Origin: Selaginella moellendorffii
Lineage: Eukaryota > Streptophyta > Lycopodiopsida > Selaginellales > Selaginellaceae
Length of the DNA stretch: 64,000 nucleotides
NCBI RefSeq assembly: GCF_000143415.4
Contig: NW_003314274.1
Coordinates: 1,387,775 to 1,451,774 of the forward strand
Direction of reading: 5' to 3'
Part shown: positions 22,680-33,918 of the stretch, piece by piece
Layout: the number at the start of each line of letters is the position of its first letter
How positions within the stretch are numbered: position 1 is the first letter of the stretch
Notes under the pieces: generated by a model
What the model was told of the DNA's origin: nothing
What the model saw: the letters and a program-made list of their open reading frames with translations, nothing else
Databases searched by the model: none
Position numbers and translations under genes: made by a program

Positions 22680-23250
22680 CATTAAAGTTTTCAAAGATAT
22701 TCTAAACTACCATAAAGTTTTTTGTATGATCGCTATAGACATATTATAGACTTTATTCAGAGTGACCTATAAACTGGGAGTGGGAGTGGGCAAACCATAT
22801 GAACATTGTGGTGGGAGTATTCATAGACTTTAGTTTCAAGCACCCTAGACGAAAAAGAGGAAGATTAATTAGCACAACTGCATTGCTATGTTTTTCTTCT
22901 TCTCAAAGTATATCATATTGAGTTTGCTCGGCTTGATCTTCCAAATCTTTCATTGCAGCTCCCATCTGGATTCACATTTCTATCGAGATTGAGAGTTTTC
23001 TTACATTGTTACTCCTATTAGAGCCTTGCATTGACTCAATATTTTTGGCTGTCAAATGATTCCTTGTGCTCAATATATACTCCATCTTGTCTAATTGTAA
23101 GGTACTGAGATATCCTCATATGAAAATGCTAAGGTTTCCTTGCTTGTTTACCAATGGATTTCAAGAAATTGCCTTTGTAGAGAACCAAAGTCGAAGTCCA
23201 ATTTAGAGTTTCTTTAAGGTGCACAAATAGGAACATGAGTGCAAACAACT
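22680..23250 (-). repeat. F-box-flanking module B (inverted relative to A)
   Basis: The reverse complement of module A with added AT-rich sequence. It shares the TTGGACTTCGACTTTGG start and the ATCCAGATGGGAGCTGCA block, and is more diverged than the module A copies are from each other between arms. Confidence 0.7.
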
Positions 23251-24471
23251 TTGGCCATTAAATAAGGGGATAAAGCCAAACTCCCGAATGTATGTTATTA
23301 AGGGATTAATGTTTAATATATGAAGAAGTTAATGTAAGACAAAGATAAGAGTGCAAAAAATCCTTGAGGTCACGAGTTGAAGAGTTGAGCTCACAAGTTT
23401 AGCAATTTACAAACACTATAAATTTAGAAAATTAAGGTTTATGGCAAAAAAAATTATATTATATTTTTCTAACTCTTTGTACTTTATATAAATAAAAATG
23501 TTTTAGAAGACACTTCATATTCAAGAGTTTAAATATTTACTACATGCCATAATAGATAGGTTTGTCAAAACATAAAATAAGATAAGATTTGTTTGTAAAA
23601 ATATTAAAATTATGACTTCTTTAAAATCATTACTATATTTTTTGGTCAGAATTTAAAATTATTAAATTTTAACTCAGATTCTTTTGTAAGGTCATGTAAT
23701 TGTTTAAAAGGTAAAAGCAACCATTGAATAAATTTGTTGCATATAAAAGATAGGTATCATTCTTCTATAGAATATATTTTTGAGGGGTTTACTTGTTTAG
23801 AATTTATGGATATTTAATCACACTTTTATTCAAAGAGAGGAAACTACACATAAATATATATAATTTTTAATGTTGGTAAGTTTCAACTCTTGCAATTTTT
23901 TTTCTTATGGTAGTAATTCAAGGGCTAGGGGTTGCAATAACTATCTCATTGCATATCACAATCAAGCCACACAAGAGAAAAAAAAGATGATAGTGAGGGT
24001 AGTGATAATAAATTATAAAATAATACAATAACAAAAGGTACAATAAATTAGGTGGAGAAGAATGCCCTTTTACTTGTTTTAAAAATTTATAATTCTATGA
24101 CTTTAAAGAAATGTCATATTTATTTTTTGGCTTTTAGTGGAATCAATGGCAGTTAACAATATATATATTCTATAGCATCACACTCTTAAAACATTATAAT
24201 AAAATATTTTTAAGATGGTAAAGATAGAAATGGAGACACACAAATATTACAGGTAGTATTGTGATTACAAATATATAAAGTGAAAAATATTTTTATTTCT
24301 TAATTATATAAATTATAAAAAGTTTATTTTAGTCTTGATAAATTTAGTTGACTCCTAAAGTCTTCTCTATAATAAAGTTTATTTGGTATATATGAATATC
24401 CACTTTAAGATTTGGTGTAAAATGATGATGAAAATATAATGCATGTGCATAAGAAGTATATTATAAACAAC
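23251..24471. other. AT-rich sequence spanning the inner end of the left arm
   Basis: No gene is visible. The left arm ends near 24095 inside this AT-rich stretch, and no motif marks the breakpoint. Confidence 0.5.
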
Positions 24472-24805
24472 TAAAGAAAACAACTTGAAAAATGATTCAT
24501 AGGGTTTAAATATAGAGGGAAAGGGCCCATGAACAAGAGTACACCCCCTTTTTCAGGGTCTTGGGATATTTAAGGTTAAGTGTTTTTGAGTTTGAATAGT
24601 ACTAAGTTGGATGACCCTCTAAAAAGTCTAAATAGTAGTAAGCTAGATGACTTTCTGGGAAGTCTAAATTCAAGAGCTTACATTTGGTATTAGAGGGGTC
24701 TTGGGTCCAACTCTGTTGGTTGACTTAGGGGAATCGCACCACATATTAATTGATATTTGGTAAGTCTTGATTGACATTTGGTAAATACAATTTGCTTTAG
24801 CTAGG
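24472..24805 (+). mobile_element. Cassandra-like element, LTR plus internal region
   Basis: An LTR (24472-24682) ends CTTACA and is followed by a primer-binding site (TTTGGTATTAGAGG, from initiator-Met tRNA consensus) and about 120 bp of short internal sequence. The LTR carries the 5S rRNA-derived boxes (GAATAGTACTAAGTTGGATGACC and a second partial copy ending GGGAAGTC), so the 5S promoter block is duplicated within it. The downstream LTR is missing or replaced: sequence starting TGTAAGTGACT at 24806 belongs to another repeat. Confidence 0.75.
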
Positions 24806-25400
24806 TGTAAGTGACTAATTTTTCCATTCTACTTTAGTCACTTAACCACACCTCCAACCACTTGGAGGAGTCTCACTCACAACCTCTATAAGTCCTATTC
24901 CGAACTTGGGCATGCTAGCCCCGAGAATGGCATCCGCACCACTCAACTTTTGTACTTGGCCCAAGTGTTCCACATGTTCGATCCCATAACCGACACTCTA
25001 AGGTACTATCGACATATTAGCCCATTACGCTAAGGTTATGCCCCTTTTACCTTGGTCACACCGGTGGTCTAACACCACCTACATCACAGTCTTGTCTCTC
25101 AAAGACTCGGGCTCAGACTCGGACTTGGACTCGGTCTTGGGCTCGGTCTCGGTCTCGGCCTCAGCCTCAGTCCTGGTCTTGGTCCTGGTCCCAGTCGACT
25201 TCGGACTCCATCTCGGGTCCTTCTCAGACTCCATCTCAGATTCCATCTCAGACTCCATCTCAGACTCCATTTCGGGTCCATCTCAGACTTCTCAAGTGGG
25301 AGCTTTTAGTCCAAACGTGTTATGCTCGTTTGGCTTTCACTTCAGCCATTACCACATGGCACCCTTTCGGCTCCACTTTGGGGCTTAGGGATTTTTGTCT
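24806..25400 (+). repeat. Minisatellite repeat family, copy a
   Basis: The stretch runs from TGTAAGTGACT to CTTAGGGATTTTTGTCTCACA. It holds a GACTCG-type array and a GACTCCATCTCA array at about 25100-25290, followed by the family tail (GGAGCTTTTAGTCCAAACGTG, then CTCCACTTTGGGGCTTAGGG). Open frames through the array are a by-product of 6- and 12-bp periods. Confidence 0.7.
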
Positions 25401-25435
25401 CACAACTCCACCACCCATAAATGAAGTTCAATGTC

Positions 25436-26110
25436 TATAGCGCACCTTATCTCTATTCCCTTAAGCCAATTGGAAAGGGGCAATTGCTTTATGAGAGAGC
25501 CCTTAGTGGCTATTTTTATCCCCATTTATCCCCCAAGGTTTCAAGGATCCACAGTGATAGTATATCCAAATCTTATCCCATGATCACATGCGCTACACTC
25601 ACCCCCCCTTCAAAGATGTTAATGTCCTCATTGACTATTGACTAACAACCCTTACTAAGCCAAGGGGAATCAGCACTTCCATTTCCGCACTGAATCTATC
25701 AATCCTTCTATTGTGTAGATCAGCTATTCCACGTGAGGCAACTAGTCATCCACCCGTATTGCTATTCCACGGTGGATACCTTCGTCCGTGGATACTCCAC
25801 ACAAGAGGAAGGACGTACATATGGATGCCCAATATGTACGATTTCAAATTTAGGGGTAGGAATATACCTTGCTCAAGGGTATATTATATTTTTAAGTAGC
25901 CACTAATAAATGGGAATCGAACCCGTGCCATTTGCTTCGATACCAACTGTAGCACACCTTATCTCTCTCCCCTTAAACTAATTGGAAAAGGGGTAATTGC
26001 TTGATAAGAGAGCCCTTAGTGGCTATTTTTATCCCTATTTATCCCCCAAGGTTCTAAGGATCCATGGTGATAGTATATCTAAATCTTATCCCATGATCAC
26101 ATACGCTACA
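25436..26110 (-). mobile_element. Small LTR element (TRIM-like), copy A, with ATGTC target duplication
   Basis: Two LTRs of about 162 bp (25436-25597 and 25948-26110) start TGTAGC or TATAGC and end GCTACA. They flank about 350 bp with no coding capacity. A perfect 5-bp duplication, ATGTC, lies at 25431-25435 and 26111-26115. On the minus strand the right LTR is followed by a primer-binding site (TTGGTATCGAAGC), so the element is oriented minus. It lacks the 5S boxes of Cassandra and I know no name for it. Confidence 0.85.
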
Positions 26111-26115
26111 ATGTC

Positions 26116-28727
26116 CTCATAGAACGATAAACCATTTTATAAAGTAACACCAACATATATTACATTTTCCATCCTTGGCACCTAACCCATATTTGTCAAT
26201 GGTTTGACACTAAAGGCTTGCCATGCCCTATCCAAACTCTAAGGAGCATAGTGTTTCCAACATAGAGACTCATCTGACCACCTCAGGTGGTTCTCTCCCT
26301 TTTATTGGTTTAGCTTTCGCTAAACCTATTAGAGACACTTTCTCTAGCTCAATCCCACTACTCATTCTCGAATAGTCTCAACTTCTATTGATATAACTAG
26401 TTCACCTTGGAACTTTTAATTTTCACTTCTCGAAGTCAATTTCCTTGGTGTCTCTAACACCTTTCATTACACATATTGTGCAACTTCACTTCCTCATCTT
26501 AGAAAGTTCTCCACTTGAGGGCACCATCATCCTCCTTTCTATTTTATGCCACCTTTGGCACTAAATTCTAGCTATTGTAAGTTGTGCTAAAGATGTCTAC
26601 AACTCTATCATTTGGCTACTTTGCTGCTCCCTCCCTTGAAGCTTTCACCTTTGCCAACTTGGAGCATTTGGGAATCCATCCTTGGAAGCACACTTCCTTT
26701 CTCACAATCCATTAGTATTCAACACATTACTGTTCCATGCCTAACTTTGCCATTTGGATTCCTTTCAATGAACTCCATGGCCCACACTTGGCCAGTAGTT
26801 TTTTGCTTTTATTCGTTGATTATTACATTGAGCAACATAGGATCCTTACCTCCATTTTTGAGGTATCCTTTTGGTTCCATAGCAAAGGCTCTACTTTGCT
26901 AAGTCCAAAGGGTGCTCACCCCTAGTAGATCTCTTTCGCATTTTCTGCTACAAGCTTTGTCCATGGCCCAACTTTGCGACCCTCCTATGGGTCTCTCCCA
27001 AAGACTACTTCCTTGGACTTACTACACCATCGTATTGGCACAACTAATTTCCCTTTTGGTGTCTTTTCCGCTTGGTCACCTTGACCAAGTCACACCATTA
27101 TTAATAGTTCAAATCAACACTTTGAACTAGGAATCATATTCTTTAACCCAAACAAAGACATTGTCCTTGTTTAGCCACAAGATCACTTAGTGATCTCATC
27201 TTGACCCCTTAACAGATCTACCAATAGGAACTAAGTCTTCCAGACCCTTTTAAATTGTTGACTATGACCCTGGGGGCATCCCCCACACTTGGCAGTGCGC
27301 CCAAACCAGCCCTTCCGGCCAAGGACCCATAGCAACTGAGACTGGGTGTCCCCATCTCATTCACCACGTCCTTGGTGCCCTTTGCACCAAAGTATTCAAG
27401 TTAGATATGTCGAGCTTTTACTCTAAGTAATCTAACTGTGCATCACGACTCCGGGGCATCCCCTGCTTGGCGGTGTGCCTAAGCTAGTCTCTTCACTAAA
27501 AGTCCATGACCACCGAAATATAAATGTCCTTATATTCCAAACCATCACCATGCCCTAGTGATTTTGGACTCGAACCCAAGCACCAGAAGGTTGGGACTTG
27601 AACCCAACCTCTGTATATGCATCTACGGACGGTATCACCCTAGATGCTTAGTGTGACTCCCCACGCCGGTGCACCAATTTATATCCAAAGTGCAATACGG
27701 ATCATAGCTTAGGAACCTAGTCCCTCCAAATTGCCAAGTCGTTTCACTTGACAAGTCTATGATCATGCATAAACTCTTCCATGCTTGGCTCTATAGGCCA
27801 CCCCTTTTGAAGTTAACACCTTCAACTAGGGTATTTGTTCCCTCGACTTGCCAACCTTGCTTAGCAAGTCATTCGGCCACCATAACATGGTTTCATGCAT
27901 AAGCGTGAAAGTCCTTAACCAACGACTTTCGTTCAAAGCCCTTTCTTTGAACACTCGGGAACTACTTCCTTAACCTTGATAGCCTTGCCTCGTGGCACGC
28001 TTCAAAACCACGCTTCTGTTGCGCCACTCTGATTTCGCACGCTCTATGAACCATTTACACTTGGCTTTCTAGGTACTAAGCTACTTAGATTTATCTTTGG
28101 GAACCTTGAAGGAACTCTATCCCTTGAAGGAACTCTATTATGGGCCATCCATCCATAAGTGATCATCCCAGATCCACTCCTTAACATCCTTAGGATGCCC
28201 GCATGCATGGGGAATAACCTTCCCGAATATCCCTTTTCCGGTTATCACCAAACCTTTTTTGTCCATGGCTATGTTCGCTATCACTGCCACTAGATCTAGG
28301 CCCACAGGCCCGATTACTAAGTCCCACGGTCCTCTAGGACTTCTTCCTCCCACGACCGTATCCTTGGTCTCTACATCAGAGGACTGCTCCTCTTCCTTTT
28401 CACAGTTTGGAACTTTGGGATAACATTTCGGAACATCGTGGCCTTCCTCAAGCCTCGTGGGTACTTTCCCCACCTTCCGCCTTTGGTGCTCTAGCCATGG
28501 GCTTAGAGCGAGGTTTTGTTGAGCCACACCAGGTATCCAAGTAGGTAGTGCCATCCACACTTGGACTAGGAGCATTGACCATTCGATCTCCCGGGGGGAC
28601 TAGAGCCGGCTCTTGAATACTTTACCAGGCTACCCCACTTGTTGGTTTGTATTCACTCTAGCCTTGGACTTCCCAATGGTTATCCCATCACCCAACATCT
28701 GGGTACAGCCTTCCTGGGCCAAACTGG
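26116..28727 (-). pseudogene. Decayed coding sequence of an unidentified mobile element
   Basis: Read on the minus strand, protein-like segments are broken by frequent TGA codons where arginine would read well. One open segment is 28138-28575 (145 codons). Others are a stretch near 27250-27370 containing PSLSCYGSLAGRAGLGALPS and one near 26270-26460. No reverse transcriptase, integrase or transposase motif was recognised. The sequence at 28620-28727 recurs in inverted form at about 63890-64000, which links it to the minisatellite repeat family. Confidence 0.4.
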
Positions 28728-29358
28728 TGTGAGACACAAATCCCTAAGCCCCAAAGTGGAGCCAAAAGGGTGCCATGTGGTAGTGGCTGAAGTAAAAGCC
28801 AAATAAGCATAACATGTTTGGACTAAAAGCTCCGACTTGAGGAGTCCAAGATGGACCCGAGATGGAGTCCGAGATGGAATCCGAGATGGAGTCCAAGATG
28901 GACCCGAGATGGAGTCTGAGATGGACCTGAGATGGAGTCCGAGATGGACCCAAGATGGAGTCCGAGATGGACCCAAGATGGAGTCCGAGATGGACCCGAG
29001 ATGGACCGAGATGGAGTCCGAGATGGAGTCTGAGATGGACCCGAGATGGAATTTGAGATGGAGTCCGAGAAAGACCTGAGATGGAGTCCAAAATCGAGAC
29101 CAAGATCGAGACCGAGGCCGAGGCCAAGACCGAGATTGAGGCCAAGGCCAAGACTGAGGCCGAGGCCGAGACCGAGCCCAAGCCCGAGTCCGAGACCGAG
29201 CCCAAGCCCGAGTCCAAGTCCGAGTCCGAGTCCGAGTCTGAGTCCGAGTTCGAGTCCGAGTCTGAGAGGGTGAAAGCCCAAAGCATTCGTCTCCCAAACC
29301 CTTGGGGGTTTGGTGAGCTCCAAAAGTATAGTAGGGGGAGGACTCCAATGGAGCCAGT
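28728..29358 (-). repeat. Minisatellite repeat family, copy b
   Basis: It runs from TGTGAGACACAAATCCC to GGAGCCAGT, inverted relative to copy c. A 12-bp array (GAGATGGAGTCC type, about 28850-29080) passes into 6-bp GAGACC and GAGTCC arrays to 29270. Unique ends follow, including GGGGGAGGACTCC. Confidence 0.8.
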
Positions 29359-29534
29359 TGTAAGCGACTTGGGACTTGGCACGTGGAGCACTTGGACTAA
29401 CATAGATGCCATTCTCGGGGCTAGCAAGTCCCAAGTCCTGAATTGGACTTAAGGAGGTTGTGAATGAGACTCCTCCAAGTGGTCGGAGGTGTGGTTAAGT
29501 GACTAAAGTAGAATGGAAAAATTAGTCGCTTACA
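29359..29534. repeat. Short unit with 11-bp terminal inverted repeats between copies b and c
   Basis: The unit begins TGTAAGCGACT and ends AGTCGCTTACA, 176 bp in all. It is the hinge of the head-to-head pair of minisatellite repeats. Part of the same sequence is found at 24806. No coding capacity is visible. Confidence 0.6.
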
Positions 29535-30362
29535 ACTGGCTCCACTAGAGTCCTCCCCCTACTATACTTTTGGAGCTCACCAAACCCCCTAGGGTTTGGG
29601 AGACGAACGCTTTGGGCTTTCACCCTCTCAAACTCGAACTTAGACTCGGACTCAGGCTCAAACTCGGACTCGAACTCGGACTCGGACTCGGACTCGGGCT
29701 TGGGCTCAGTCTCGGCCTCAGCCTTGGTCTTGGTCTCGGTCCCGGTGTTAGTCTCGATCTCGACTTCGGACTCCATCTCGGGTCCTTCTCAGACTCCATC
29801 TCGGATTCCATCTCGGGTCCTTCTTAGACTCCATCTCAGATTCCATCTCGGGTCCATCTTGGACTCCATCTTGGGTCCATCTCGGACTCCATCTCGATCC
29901 ATCTCAAACTCCATGTCAGACTCCATCTCGGTCCATCTCAGACTCCATCTTGAACTCCATTTCAGTCCATCTCGGTGTAAGTAACCAAAGAGAACAACTC
30001 AAGAGACGATCCATGGGGTTCAATATAGAGGGAAAGGGCCCATGAATAAGAGTGCACCCCAATTGGTTAAAAGTCTTGGGATAATTGGAGTTAAGCATCC
30101 TTGGGTTTGAATAGTACTAGGCTGGGTGACCTCCCGGGAAGTCCAAACTCAGGAGCTTACACTCGAACTCCATCTCGGTCCATCTTGGACTCCCTTTCGA
30201 GTCCATCTCAGACTCCATCTTGGATTCTCTCTCAGGTTCATCTCAAACTCCTCAAGTGGGAGCTTTTAGTCCAAACGTGTTACGCTTGTTTGGCTTTCGC
30301 TTTGGCCACTACCACGTGGCACCTTTTTAGCTCCACTTTGGGGCTTAGGGATTTGTGTTTCA
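29535..30362 (+). repeat. Minisatellite repeat family, copy c
   Basis: It is the inverted partner of copy b, from ACTGGCTCC through CCTCCCCCTACTATAC to a tail ending GGGATTTGTGTTTCACA. It contains GACTCG and GACTCCATCTCG arrays and is interrupted at 29976-30161 by a solo Cassandra-like LTR. Confidence 0.8.
29976..30161 (+). mobile_element. Solo Cassandra-like LTR inside a minisatellite
   Basis: The 186-bp LTR begins TGTAAGTAACC and ends GGAGCTTACA. Positions 30088-30144 closely follow the 3' half of plant 5S rRNA, including an A-box-like GAGTTAAGC and the C-box block AGTACTAGGCTGGGTGACC, then TCCCGGGAAGTCC. Flanks CTCGG and CTCGA are a near-match duplication. This is the best-preserved 5S block in the window. 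Confidence 0.85.
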
Positions 30363-30473
30363 CACTGGGTTCGACTTGAGGGGTAGGGTGTCAAAAGAGC
30401 AGGGCTCTTTGGATAGCTGTGGCTCTTAGCTTCTGTTCATGAAGGCATGAACTTGAAAAGAAGCGTGATAGAT

Positions 30474-30666
30474 TGTAAGTAACCAAGGAGAACGACTTGA
30501 GAGACATCCATGGGGTTTAAATATAGAAGAAAAGGGCCCATAAACAAAAGTGCACCCTCTTTTCCAATTTGTTAAAGGTCTTGGGATACATGGGGTTAAA
30601 CATCATTAAGTTTGAATAGTACTAGGCTGGGTGACTTTCCGGGAAGTCTAAATTCAGAAGCTTACA
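30474..30666 (+). mobile_element. Solo Cassandra-like LTR
   Basis: The 193-bp sequence begins TGTAAGTAACCAAGG and ends GAAGCTTACA, with the 5S-derived block at about 30591-30650. No matching flanking duplication is visible. Confidence 0.8.
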
Positions 30667-31492
30667 CATATATCTTCCTATATTCCTCGCACTTAATAAA
30701 GTTTGGACATGTACAAGAAGGAAATTCTTGAATAACAATTGTGTACTTTCCATTTTCTATTTTAACAATATACTCTTTTGCAAGCATAGTGATATACTTT
30801 GTGAAGAGATTCTCACACTCAAGCATTTGAGTTGAGCTTACTTTACCTTACTTCTGCTTAAAGATGGTATAAATAAATGTAATTGCCTTCCCTTTTTTTC
30901 TCCTCTTAAAATTGAAACTAGATTTCTCAATGTTCACAATTTTATCCGAGATAAATGCAACCTTATTAGAAATAAACCATTCTTTAGGTATTATATTAAA
31001 TTTTGTTATTATAGTGTTTTCAAGCCATTTTATATAGTTAGCATCAATGTTGCAACAATATAGCCAACACCATCTTGAAAAATTTGCTTACTTTCATTCT
31101 CTATTGAAACATGGGGTTAAAATAAAACCAAATTTGCTACTATAGATTTAAACCTAACACTTGCCCCTCATAAGCATCCTTATGTACTTTATAGTGGATT
31201 TTGTTGGCATTTGATAATTACTTTAGCTTTTTCATTAAGCACTTAAAGTGGCTCAATTTAAAGTGGTGTCTTAGCACCTAACATTGGCGCCTAGAGAGCT
31301 TTCTGCTCTAAGGTCTGTACCAACCTCTTTACTAGTAAAGAAAAATAACACTATAAGTGGATAGTCTTCATATCATCAATAAAAGCCCATAAAATATACT
31401 TTATAGATATTTATTCAACTATAGTTGTCATTAGTTAGGTAGGTGGAGTTATTTTTATTTTCATTTAATAATGTAATATCTCAATAGAAAGC
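30667..31492. other. AT-rich sequence, nothing recognised
   Basis: No gene, LTR or array is visible between the solo LTR and the next small LTR element. Confidence 0.5.
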
Positions 31493-32125
31493 TATAGCAC
31501 ACTTTATTTCTCTCCCCTTAAGCCAACTGAAAAAAGGGCAATTGCTTGATGAAATTGCTTGATGAAAGAGCCCTCAGTGACTACTTTATCCCCATTTATC
31601 CCTTAAGGTTCCAAGAATTCATGGTGACAGTATATCCAAATCTCATCCCATGATCACATGCGCTACACTCACCCCCTCTTGAGAGATGTCAATATCCTTA
31701 TTGATTATCAATATCCTTATTGACTATTGATTAACAATCCCTACTCTACTAATCCTTTCATTATGTAGACTAGATATTCCATGTGAGGCAACTAGTCATC
31801 CACCCGTACTGCAATCCTACAGTGGATATTTTCGTCCATGGATACTCCACACAAGAGGAAGGAATTTAGGGGTAGGAATATACCTTACTCAAGGGTATAT
31901 TATATTTTTAAGTAGCCACTAATCAATGGGAATTGAACCCGTGCCATTTGCTCTGATACCACATATAGCACACTTTATCTCTCTCCTCTTAAGCCAACTA
32001 GAAAAGGGGCAATTGCTTGATAAAAGAGCCCTTAGTAGTTACTTTATCCCCATTTATCCCCCAAGGTTCTAAAGATCCACGGTGACAATATATCCAAATC
32101 TCATCCCATAATCACATGTGCTACA
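31493..32125 (-). mobile_element. Small LTR element (TRIM-like), copy B, with AAAGC target duplication
   Basis: The same family as 25436-26110. LTRs lie at 31493-31677 (with a short internal duplication) and 31974-32125. The 5-bp duplication AAAGC lies at 31488-31492 and 32126-32130. On the minus strand the primer-binding site is TGGTATCAGAGC, a perfect complement to the 3' end of initiator-Met tRNA. The internal region has no open frame of note. Confidence 0.88.
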
Positions 32126-32270
32126 AAAGCCATATTCCTAAGTATCTTCCATCATTAAATGCTAAGCCTTTTGAATATGAAGGGATGCTCTTGATTATTA
32201 ACAACTTAGTCAAGAGATAAACTTCCATAAATGAACTCATATAGATAAGTTCATTTCAATTCAAGGATGG

Positions 32271-32565
32271 TGAAGAGGTGTGAAAACTCCTCTTTGCTGG
32301 AAATCTACTGTTAGTAAGAAAACAAAAGAGGAAAAGGCCCAATCTTCAAGGGCTGAGAAGAAGCATGAGTAAGAGAATGCTGTGTATTGATAAAAAAAAT
32401 GATGGAATGGAGATAGGGATCCACAATTCGGATTCCCCCCTTTGAAAGGCTAGCGGTTCTAACTGCTAGCATATACTATATGCTGTGCGTAATTTAATCT
32501 ATGGCTCTGATGCAACCCTGGGTTCAAGGTCAGAGTCCCATGAGCCTGGGTTTTTGGTTGATACA
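32271..32565 (-). repeat. 3' LTR of the gypsy element
   Basis: It is the partner of 42546-42840 with the same termini and the same length of 295 bp. Confidence 0.92.
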
Positions 32566-32584
32566 CTCTGCTCCCTTGACAGAA

Positions 32585-33172
32585 CTAGACATCGTCCTCG
32601 GTGCGAACATAGTCAATCTCCATCGCTTGTTGCTGCTGCTGCTCCAGTTGATAGAGGCGATGTTTTTGCTGTGGGAGTGTAAGCTCATGGTTGGGGACAC
32701 TGTCTGGTGGATCTGTCCCATCTTCCTGGAGGTCGGCTACCTCAGCCAGGAGGGTGGTATGATCATCCTCAAGCTTTTGGTAGCGGGTGTTGAGCTCTTC
32801 ATATTTGAATTTGTAGGTGAATTCGTGAGCTGCTGATGGGGTTAATGGCTGCTTGGAGACGATCTTCCTGATGTCCCGGAGGTCAGTGCATACCTGCTTC
32901 ATCTCTTAGAGCTGAGTATCCAGTCGGTGGTTTAAAGGCTCATAGAACTCCTTCTTGATAGCTCCCCGGGTGTATATGAAGGAGTCTTGCTTGAGAAGAT
33001 GCTTTGCGATGTCGGCTGGTGTTAAGAAGTGGTTTTCTTGCTCGCGGTGCATGCGTTGATCAAGGGCTTCAAACAACTTGCGGGTGCAATAGCTTGGGTT
33101 GCGGAGTTTATCTTTGTACTCCTTCCTGATTTCATCGTAATCACGGCATACCTGACTCTGTGGCTGAGGCAT
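32585..33172 (-). pseudogene. Coiled-coil remnant before 3' LTR of gypsy element
   Basis: Two in-frame segments (33172-32906 and 32902-32585) are split by a TAA. The second is predicted coiled coil (HEFTYKFKYEELNTRYQKLE, then a Q-rich run). It probably continues the additional open frame upstream in the original element. Confidence 0.5.
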
Positions 33173-33918
33173 GGCTGCTGCTCTTGCTCCTGCTCTGTGA
33201 TCCTAGTGGTTCTCGCTAGGGTTCGCTGTGTTCTTGGTCCCGGGAGTTGAAGTTGCTGGAGGCTGAATCTGCTTCGTTGGATGTGGGTGACGTGGTCAGT
33301 CTGGATTCTTTGAGGTGGTTGGACATGAGCTTTTCAGTTTGATGGTGGATGAACGGCTCAGATGTGGCGCTGAAATTAATTTATCCATTGGGAAAATTTT
33401 TTGCTTGGAATTTTGTTGAAGGGGCGGAATTTTTGTTAATGCTGGTCGTGGTATTTGCTGGAGGAGGCATGGTTGCGTGTTCTTTAAGTGATTGGCAAAG
33501 GTAGTGAATGTTTTCTTTTGTGGAACGTGTCAAGGAGGTCGGGGCGGTGAGAATGTTGTTCTCAGCTGGTGGAGACACTGAGTTCTGGGCGAGCAGCTGA
33601 CGTTTTCCTTAGGCGATGTTGATGTGTTTGCAAGAAGTTGTCGGTTTTGGGGCTGATTCGAGTGGATGTGGGCTCTGGGGTGAGTGTGGATGGTGGTGTG
33701 AGTTGTCTTCATTGTCACTGATGACGAGGTGCTCTTGGATCAGCGGTTTTGGAGCTGGATTCACTGGTGTTTTGCGTGTGAGGTGGCAGAGAAGTGGAGT
33801 TGAATCGTTGGAGTGTTTGTTGCTGGAGCTGGTGTTGTTGGAGTGAGTTGAGCCTGATTGTTGAGATGCTGGCTTTGGTTTTTTGCTGGGAGTTGCTCCT
33901 TCTGATTCTGAGTGTTCT

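Larger units (their letters stand above)
19441..24095 (+). repeat. Left arm of large inverted duplication
   Basis: This arm reappears in reverse complement at 50056-54742. The match starts inside exon 2 of the proline-rich gene and ends at an AAATTTATAATTCT sequence near 24095. It contains the shared divergent promoter, the unrecognised locus at 19720, the F-box gene and AT-rich flanks. The arms differ by scattered substitutions and short indels. The encoded F-box proteins differ at only a few residues. Confidence 0.9.

Noticed and set aside
25900-25950. tRNA gene
   Set aside because: Only a T-arm-like stretch and a complement of an acceptor end are present; no cloverleaf can be formed.
30088-30144. 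5S rRNA gene
   Set aside because: Only the 3' half of 5S is matched, and it sits inside an LTR with TGTAAG/CTTACA ends, as in Cassandra elements.
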